A stretch of 64,000 nt of DNA from Cavenderia fasciculata (Eukaryota; Evosea; Eumycetozoa; Acytosteliales; Cavenderiaceae): contig NW_004457708.1 of NCBI RefSeq assembly GCF_000203815.1, positions 1,054,001 to 1,118,000 of the forward strand. Direction: 5' to 3'. Every line of letters begins with the position of its first letter. The stretch's first letter is position 1. Both the position numbers and the translations under genes were made by a program. This document shows, piece by piece, positions 56,612 to 64,000 of the stretch. The notes beneath the pieces were generated by a model that made no database searches, was not told the origin of the DNA, and saw only the letters and a list, made by a program, of their open reading frames with translations.

Positions 56612-58718
56612 TTATTTAATTCTTTTATAATAAACTTTATATTCTGGATAAACTTGACCAGATTCATAAACAATATATTCTCTTAATTGAAGTGTAGCCT
56701 TTGAACCGTGATTTGCCTTTGATTCACCTACGACACTATTGTAGATATTGACACCATCAGGTCTCTTTGGTTCTGTACGACGACCATGCCAGAATTCACC
56801 TGGATTGTTACCACGAAACACGTTTTCGACCAATGTTTCACCGAGGATGACACGACACACCAACAGACACACTTCATCCTTTTGAGTACATTTACAATTG
56901 TTTGCTTTGAATCCACTGCTTGTACAGGCACCTGCGTGACAGTACTGATTCGATTTGGAAGAATTCTCGGCAAAATAAAGACCAGCTCCAAACATACCCT
57001 CCAAAGAACAAAATCTTGGATCGAATCCAAATTTCGTAATACCAGTAATCGAACTAACATTTAAACCATGGAAAAGGAAACATTCATTTGCATCTTTATC
57101 AACATCTGGTCCATTTGATAAATTACTTATTATCTTGTCTACTTTTGTACATTTACCATTATTATCTTGAATAATCTTTTCTTTTCGACTAAAGAAATGA
57201 AAATAAAAGAAAATATAAATAAATAAATATAAATCTTATTTCTATTTTTCTTTTACATACTGATTATAACGTAACCAAAGTGAAGCATTTTGAATTCTAA
57301 CAACTCTAGTAACCTTTAAATCTTTAAATATAATTGGTGAAAGAGTCATTGTATTCTTGTGATTAGAGGCAATGGTTTTTGAAAATAGATCACTCATCCA
57401 ATCAAATTCAGCGGTATGTGGGTACACATCAACCTCTTTATAATCCATTGATACATCTACCCATGTACTTGGACATTTCAAAGCTTGGGATATTGCCAAT
57501 GATTGTGACATTGGTGCTGTATTTGCATTTGTACTTCCATTTGTTGTAATTGAGTTGGCAGTTGAAGGCGAAGTTGAAGTAGTTGAAGTAGTAGATGTAG
57601 GAGTTGTTGTAGTTGTTGTAGTTGTTGAAGAAGTAGGTTTTCCAGGTTTTGCTTTGCTTGCTTTCTACAATAGAAAATAAAAAAAAAAAGGAATAAGTAA
57701 AAATATATATATATATATTTCTTTCTTTCTTTTCATTTCTTACAATTGGATCTTCTCTTTTTAACATTCTACGTTTGTTTTCATCATCGTATCTACGTTG
57801 AAGCATATTTTGCATGTCACAAAAACGATCACTGTCAACTTTAACTTTTGGTTTGTTTTTGACGTAGGCCTTTTCCAGTTTCTTGGCAAATGCAGAGTCA
57901 TATTTAACCCACATATCTTGATGGCCACCACCTGCACTATCACCAGCCCAATACCAAGTTGCATGGTAATCTTCATCATCACTATCACTATCATTTTCAC
58001 TTGAATCACTGTCGTCACTACTAACAGCTTTTTTCTTTTTCTTTTTTGCTTGTTTTGTTGTTGAGGTTGTTGTAGAAGTGGTTGTCAAAGAAGTACTAAT
58101 TCCTCCTCCAATTGCTGGAACCAAACCATTTTGACTACCATCACCAACATCTACATCATCGTCACTATCATTTGCAGATCTCTTTGTACCTTTTTTAACA
58201 GCAGCTTTTTTCTTTAATACTCTTTGTGGTAACGCTAATTGAACTGGGATATTTGGATCACTTGAAACCAACAACAATAAATAGAATAGAAAAGATTAAT
58301 AATCTCTATTTTCTTTTTCCTTTTTTCTTCTAATTTCTTACACTTCTTTTCTATCAATGGTTCTTTGTTTTGATGGATCATCATATCTACATTGAGCCAT
58401 TTGAGTAAAATCAACGTATCTTTCTTTATCAATCTTCATTCGATCAAGTTTATTGTTTCCTTGAAAGTTTTGATAGGCATCCTCAATTTCCTCTGCTACC
58501 TCTTCGTCATATTCAACCAATGTATCTTGTGTTCCTTTAGTTGAATCTCCTGCCCAATACCATTTAATTATCTTTGCCGCAGAAGAATTAGTAGTAGTAG
58601 ATGAAGTTGAAGTAACTGGAGTAGCTACAACTGTCGGTGCAGCAGCAGCAGTAGTAGCAGCAGCATTAGTTGTTGAGGTTGTTGCAGTAACTCCAATTGG
58701 TTTCTTTTTTGGTGGCAT
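56612..58718 (-). CDS. WWE-WWE-PARP protein
   Basis: Four exons: 58718-58342, 58260-57744, 57664-57261 and 57188-56612, joined in frame, giving 624 residues. Two WWE-type domains are visible (WYWAGDSTKGTQDTLVEYD at about 51-125 and WYWAGDSAGGGHQDMWVKYD at about 226-290), each ending in a C/L-QRRYDD-like motif; they are separated by an acidic/Lys-rich linker. WWE domains often bind iso-ADP-ribose units of PAR or mediate ubiquitin/PARP contacts. A Thr/Ser-rich stretch precedes the catalytic domain (about 349-624), with FLFHGLN, GAGLYFAENSSKSNQY and LREYIVYESGQVYPEY giving a His-Tyr-Glu triad, so polymer synthesis is possible. The short tankyrase-like loop region carries extra Cys/His (HAGACTS..KANNCKC) that may bind zinc. 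Confidence 0.93.
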
Positions 58719-58893
58719 CCTATTCTATTACTAGTACTAGTACTTTATTTCTTTTTGTAAAAGAGAGATAACAATATTGATGAACAACAAGAAGGAATCA
58801 AAAAATTTGATGAACTATGCTTAAAGTGCATTTTACTTCGAAATTCAAAGATTTTTATTTTTGAAGCAGTTCAGATGTGAGCTAGCAGAAATA

Positions 58894-60260
58894 CTATTTC
58901 TTTTGTTTTTTTTTTGCTTGGTCAGAGCTTTGGTTGTTATTTGTATTATTATTATTTCCTAATTGTTTTTGTTTAGCAAATCTATGATCATTACCATGAA
59001 TAACTTCTTTAATATTAAATTTAAATAGTGATTTGAAACCTCTGACCACCGATGTACACATGGCCGATTTAATAACCTCGATGATAATAGTGACATCTGG
59101 ATTACTCAAATCAACCTTGTTTGTCAATAATTTGGCAACTGATTCAATCACCTCCTCTTTACCACATTTATGACTATTTCTAGTTCTATATTCTATGCTA
59201 AACTATAATAGTTTATGAAAGTAAGGGGGGATAGGGGTTAGGGTTAGGGGTTTTAAATTTAAGTGATATTGTTTTGGACCATACAGTAGACTTTGTATCA
59301 TTATTTCCAAAATGATCTTTAATTAAATTTGAAATGACGGGTGCGAAATCAACCATAACGGTTTGAGTTGATCGTTGGAATGGAATGAGTCTAAAGGTGA
59401 ATCGAATGTTGAATATATTTTTGGTTGGGTGTTTGGGAATTTCAGAGTCTGGTTTGGCATTGGCCAACATGTCTTTGACCGATTGTGGAAGATTCTTGAA
59501 TCTCTCTTGTTGTGCTGTCTCGTCTTCATAGGTGTGCACGTGTTTGAAACGATTGTATAGATCGACGATAATAGCTGACCCAAAGTCAACAGGATTGACG
59601 TCTTCCTGTACTATACTGATCACATATAATCCTCCACACGCCGAATTGATCAATTCAAATCGCTTTCTTGTTTGTACTAATTCTCCAGTCTCTGTTTTTT
59701 TAATTTCAACTTCTTCACCATCATCATCCTCTTCATCATCCTCTTCATTTTCTTTTCCATCTTTTCCATCCTTTCCATCTTTTTTATCATTATCATTATT
59801 CTTTGGTAATTTCTCTTTAACTACTAACGGTATAGTATCTTTAAATTCAGGTAAGAATTTTAATGCATACTATAAATAAATAATCAAACAAACAAACAAA
59901 AAGAATAAGTAAACAAGTCAACTTGTATGCATGTATGTATATGTGTATGTGTATATTTACAAAATGTAATAAATCCATAGTTTCAGAGATTGATTGAGAA
60001 TCTCTTGCCTTTTCACAAGCTACCAAGAATCCCTTAACTTGTTCAGATGTTGCAAAGAGACGTGTATGCTTTTTATATCCTCTAAATTTGCCTCGATACA
60101 ATGTTTGTTTTGAGGCAGCTGATGCAGCAGTTGCAGTCTCAGCTGCATTGTCATTCGACGTCAAAATTGATGTTGTATCTGTAGTAGTTGCAGTAGTTTC
60201 AGCAGTTACAATATCTTGATCATCAACTGATCTCTTTTGTCCTTTTTTATCTTCTTCCAT
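58894..60260 (-). CDS. thumpd1: THUMPD1/TAN1, tRNA acetylation adaptor
   Basis: Exons 60260-59961, 59869-59285 and 59202-58894 join in phase 0, giving 397 residues. The N-terminus carries a Thr/Ala low-complexity stretch and the CEKARD segment; the THUMP domain spans the middle and end (FNIRFTFRLIPFQ, SIEYRTRNSHKCGKEEVIE, VDLSNPDVTIIIEVIKS, VVRGFKSLFKFNIKEV). TAN1/THUMPD1 delivers tRNA to the acetyltransferase Kre33/NAT10 for N4-acetylcytidine at position 12 of Ser and Leu tRNAs. An acidic/Lys insert of about 35 residues sits before the conserved middle. Intron 2 contains a telomere-like GGGTTA tract. The C-terminal Asn/Lys tail is low complexity. Confidence 0.9.
59224..59254. repeat. Telomere-like G-rich tract in an intron
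   Basis: GGGGGG ATA GGGG TTA GGG TTA GGGG on the plus strand, inside the second intron of the THUMPD1 gene. It can form a G-quadruplex in DNA; the transcript has the C-rich strand. Confidence 0.9.
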
Positions 60261-60447
60261 CTTGAAGTAGCTACTTGTAGTTGTATGTTTTTAGAAAGAT
60301 GAATGATTGATAAGTTTCGTTTTCATCGTCAAACTCTAAGTCAAAGATTAGAAGAAAAAATGAAAGTTTCAAAATTAAAGTTTATTACTATCTCACGTGT
60401 ACAGATAAAGATAAGATAGATAAACATACATATATATACCATTAAAG

Positions 60448-61174
60448 ATGACAATGAAAACAAGATCAAAATCTAAAAAAGAACAACAACTACAACTACA
60501 ACAAGAACAAGAACAACAAGATGATACAATGAATGAAGATAATCAGCTGACAACTACGGTAGTTGAAGAAGATAAAGAAGATGAAAAGTTAAAGAAAAAA
60601 AGAAAAGTTAATACTACAACTACAACTACAACAACATCTACGTCAACAAAAATAACAAAATATGATCAACTAAGTATAGGTTTACAATCAGAGATTAAAG
60701 AAGCATTTGATTTATTTAAAAGTGATAATGGTAAAAATAGAAAAGTAGAAGAAAGAAAAGAAAAGAAAGAAATGATTGATTGATTGATTCTAATATTTCT
60801 TTTGTTTAGGGAAAATTGATACAAATCAAATAAAGTATGCATTTAGAGCATTAGGAGTTGAACCAGATTCATCTATCAATTCAATGACAAAAGATACAAC
60901 ATCAATGACATTTGGAACATTTAAAGAAATGACAACCAAACTATTACCAAAACGAGAATCACAGTCTACGCTGGAACAAGCATTTAAACTATTTGATAAA
61001 GACGACAATGGAAAGATTAGTTTTGAAGATTTAAAATTGGTTGCTGTCAATCTTGGTGAGGAATGTTCAGATGACGATCTACGTGAAATGATTGAATTTG
61101 CAGATTTGGATGGTGATGGTGAAATTAATAAATCTGAATTTATTACTGTATTGACAAGTAAGAAAATTATTTAA
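60448..61174 (+). CDS. Centrin-like EF-hand protein with Gln/Thr-rich leader
   Basis: Two exons: 60448-60730 and 60810-61174, joined at GG|GG in phase 1, giving 215 residues. A basic/Gln/Thr leader (about 70 residues) precedes a centrin-like body: YDQLSIGLQSEIKEAFDLF...IKYAFRALGVEP, then KESQSTLEQAFKLF-type helices. EF-hand 3 (DKDDNGKISFED) and EF-hand 4 (DLDGDGEINKSE) are canonical; EF-hand 1 (KSDNGKIDTNQI) is short and lacks ligands, and EF-hand 2 is replaced by a Thr/Ser/Met stretch. Centrins act at the centrosome and nuclear pore. Two active hands in the C-lobe is a known centrin pattern, but calmodulin-like membership cannot be excluded. Confidence 0.85.
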
Positions 61175-61236
61175 ACATATAATGTAAATAAGAAATAGGT
61201 CAAATAATTATTATTATTTAATTTAATCTTTTTTGG

Positions 61237-64000
61237 TTAATTTAATTTTTTTGGAGTTAATTCTTGATTTACATGTAAATGTAATATTGATCGATGATAG
61301 TTTAGAATGACACTTGAGAGGATTAGAGACACCAAGACCATTAAAAGTTGAACCGTTTCAAAGATATATTTAGGTGCAAATACTCTCCACACCATTAAAT
61401 GTCGACGAAGACCGTAAACCGTGAAACAAATCACTACTGAATTATAAAGGAAAAATAATAAATAAAACATATATCCAATTATTATATCATTATTTGTTTT
61501 CCATCTTTTTTTTTGTGAAAATGAAGATGAAGAAGATGAAGAATATTTGATATTATTTTCCTTTTCTTGCATTTCAATACCATCACGATCTAATATTAAT
61601 TCATTTTCACTATCACTATTATTACTATTACTATTATCTAATTTGTTATTATCTGTTTTGTCAAAGTTGAATTTAATAAATATAATAAAGATTGGAAGTA
61701 GTAATGAGAATAGGATGGGGGAACTAAATGTGTTGAGTAATACGAGGAGAGCACCACGCCAATAAACATGTTCTTCAAATCCAATATAAGCAGTTTCAAA
61801 TTGAATCTTGTTGAAAGAATAGTCATGACCAGTAGAGAAGAAATGATTCAATGCAAGGAATGAATATAAACCAATTGAAACAATCCAATGAACCAATGAA
61901 AAGATTACATTATTATTATTACTACTACTGTTATTATTGTTTGAGCTAATTGAATTATTAAGGATATGAATAATAAAATAAATTTGAATGATTGACCAAA
62001 GTAAAGTTGATAGAGTTGATGGACCGAGCAGCAAGAGAGCTACCATGAAAAAGTAAACGATAAATTCGACCAATTTAAAGAGTAGTTTTTTGAGTTGTTG
62101 ACGAAATACCTTTTCATCATCCTTGACCGACGAGTGAGGAGGAGTATAGGATAGAGGACGTAGACTACGAATGACACCAACAATCGAGATGATATAGACC
62201 AAACATGGAAACAGCGATTTGACAATAGCATCTTGAGTATTTTGAAAACACCAATACACCATTGTACAAATCATACATAGTCCAGTTAGAATACGTGTAT
62301 ATAATCCTGCTCCCAATTCCAATATACCATCTTTTTTAATATTTATATTAAATGAAAAATATGAAGAGGATGATGATCTATTTTTCTTTTTACTATTGGG
62401 TTCTTGTAATAATTTTGAAATTAAGATTTTAAATAAATAATACAAGATTGGGACACACCAAACCCATTGAGTTGAATGATTAACAAATTGATGCCAATCG
62501 ATAGATGTTGTAGGATCACGTTTAAATTTGATAATGTCACCCAATTGATGTGAGAGGAAACTTGGTGAAGTAAGATGAAGAGTGACGATTAGACCAAGAC
62601 TGTTGAATAGATCGTGACGAGAGAATTCATTCTTTTTAACGGCCAATAATAGGATGATGGCAAGATAACAAAAAGTCATTAAAAAGTAATTGACCACCTT
62701 TTGTTGTGACTCTATAAAACTGTTGCTTGCCAAACTAGCACCATGTAATATCATTGACAACATACCAATCGATCCACACACTATCGCTGCCAATATTGAT
62801 ATGGTTGATGCGAGTGAAAAGAATGAGTAGGAATAGGTCATGTGGAGATGAGATTGTACCAATTTAGTCAATACTCCAAAATTACAAAATAATGCTACTA
62901 CGCCAAGCATGATTGGTAGCAGACTTTCATTGGTTGATGAAAACATTAAATAGGTTACTGGTGATGAAATCACCCCAACCACAGACATGAGTATGATTGT
63001 TTTAATGGGGAGTAGGATGAGTGGAGTAGTTGGTGACATGATACTAGTATAGATAATGGCCATAATAACCAATCCTGTACTAATCAATACAGCTTCACCC
63101 CAAACCATTGATTCAGTGTCGAATGTAGCCCACATTTCACGACAATATTCGACAATTTGTGATTGTAATCTACGATATCCACTATATACTTTGTAAAATT
63201 GATCATCCTTTGGTTGATTCGTTTCGAATAGTTTAGCATAACCTTTTTCAGTTTCTTCCAGCAGTCTTGAAAATAAAGACAATTTATCTTTTGTAAAATC
63301 TTTTGATATTTTTGAATAACTATCAACATATCTATGAATTTGCCAACTATTTAAACGTTGAGCATCTATTAATTTCTTCCATCCACCATTGTCGTTTATA
63401 CTATGATGAATAAATGGTTCTGGAATAATAGTACCCAAATTTGCATATGGTATTGGTACTCCAAGCAATAACGACAATGTTGATACCAAATCAATTTGAC
63501 TAATTGTTCTAATATCCTTTCTATCATTATATTCAAATTGATTCCATTTTTCAATTTGATCAGTCGATGATGATGACGATGCAGCAGTTTGATTTAAAGT
63601 TATTTTTTTTGAATACATAAATAATCCTGCTTCAGTTTCATCTTTACTTGATCCTCCATGATTACCTTCTGTTGTCATACCATGATCTCCCATTAATATA
63701 AATAATGTTTCATTATCTATATTATTTATAATCTATAAAAGAAAAATAAATATAAATCATTTGTTATCTTTTCTTTTTTTTTTCTATTTTTCTTATTTCT
63801 CTCTTACAGATAATAAAAATTGATCCATTTGAGATAATTTTTTAATCATTTCAGGATGATAGGGACCATGAAGATGACCGACATGATCAACACCCAATAA
63901 ATGACCAATGACAACTTGCCAATTATCCGATTTCATTTGAGTGATGGTTGGTAGTAGATTTTCAATGACTCCATTGTCTACTGTATGAAGATCTTTTACG
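61237..64000 (-). CDS. pigo: GPI ethanolamine-phosphate transferase 3 (PIG-O), 5' end cut
   Basis: Exons 64000(partial)-63808 and 63732-61237. The N-terminal part of the gene lies beyond the window end. Within the window the alkaline-phosphatase-like catalytic half shows [19 protein letters not shown] and [14 protein letters not shown], which carry the Asp/His metal ligands of the family, then [19 protein letters not shown]. The rest is a multi-span membrane domain (about 12 hydrophobic helices, for example [20 protein letters not shown]). PIG-O with PIG-F adds ethanolamine phosphate to the third mannose of the GPI precursor in the ER, the group later linked to protein. The 3-versus-7 (PIG-G) assignment rests on the [10 protein letters not shown] and [12 protein letters not shown] style motifs and is fairly secure. 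Confidence 0.92.

Overview
The window is nuclear DNA from a dictyostelid social amoeba. The evidence is the strong AT bias (non-coding tracts nearly all A/T), short AT-rich introns with GTATGT/GTAAGT donors and TAG acceptors, Asn/Gln/Ser/Thr homopolymer runs in proteins, FNIP repeats, and clear dictyostelid-type versions of housekeeping genes. The exact species cannot be read from the sequence. The family content looks more like a group 1/2 species (Cavenderia or Heterostelium type) than D. discoideum; that is an inference.

Layout. 1-1.3 kb: end of an unrecognised gene with a decayed partial copy behind it. 1.3-8.8 kb: two paralogous zinc-finger plus divergent-ankyrin genes on the minus strand (one intact, one with a one-base frameshift) and a third ankyrin-like gene on the plus strand. 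8.9-16.1 kb: exocyst SEC8, a two-membrane-segment Gln/His/Asn-rich protein, and mitochondrial COQ5. 16.1-20.4 kb: an FNIP-repeat protein and a PARP-finger/UDG-like/FHA/PBZ fusion. 20.8-27 kb: a gene graveyard with one F-box/LRR-like pseudogene and two decayed ankyrin paralogues. 27.5-30 kb: a four-EF-hand protein, an F-box-like protein and a broken upstream gene. 30.3-38.1 kb: a giant ankyrin-WGR-PARP protein. 38.9-51.3 kb: a small PH-like protein and a 3,519-residue modular surface protein with EGF repeats and one membrane anchor. 53-58.7 kb: a 75-residue complex-I-like protein, a coiled-coil membrane protein, a tiny Gly-rich gene and a WWE-WWE-PARP. 58.9-64 kb: THUMPD1/TAN1, a centrin-like protein and PIG-O (cut by the window end).

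The strongest theme is poly(ADP-ribose) biology. Three genes within about 41 kb make or read PAR: the ANK-WGR-PARP, the WWE-WWE-PARP, and a PBZ/PARP-finger protein whose UDG-like domain has lost the classical catalytic Asp and His. The second theme is fast birth and death of an ankyrin family built from one-repeat exons with phase-0 introns; four copies show graded decay. Exon coordinates given below were read by eye from splice signals and checked by reading-frame arithmetic. No database search was possible.
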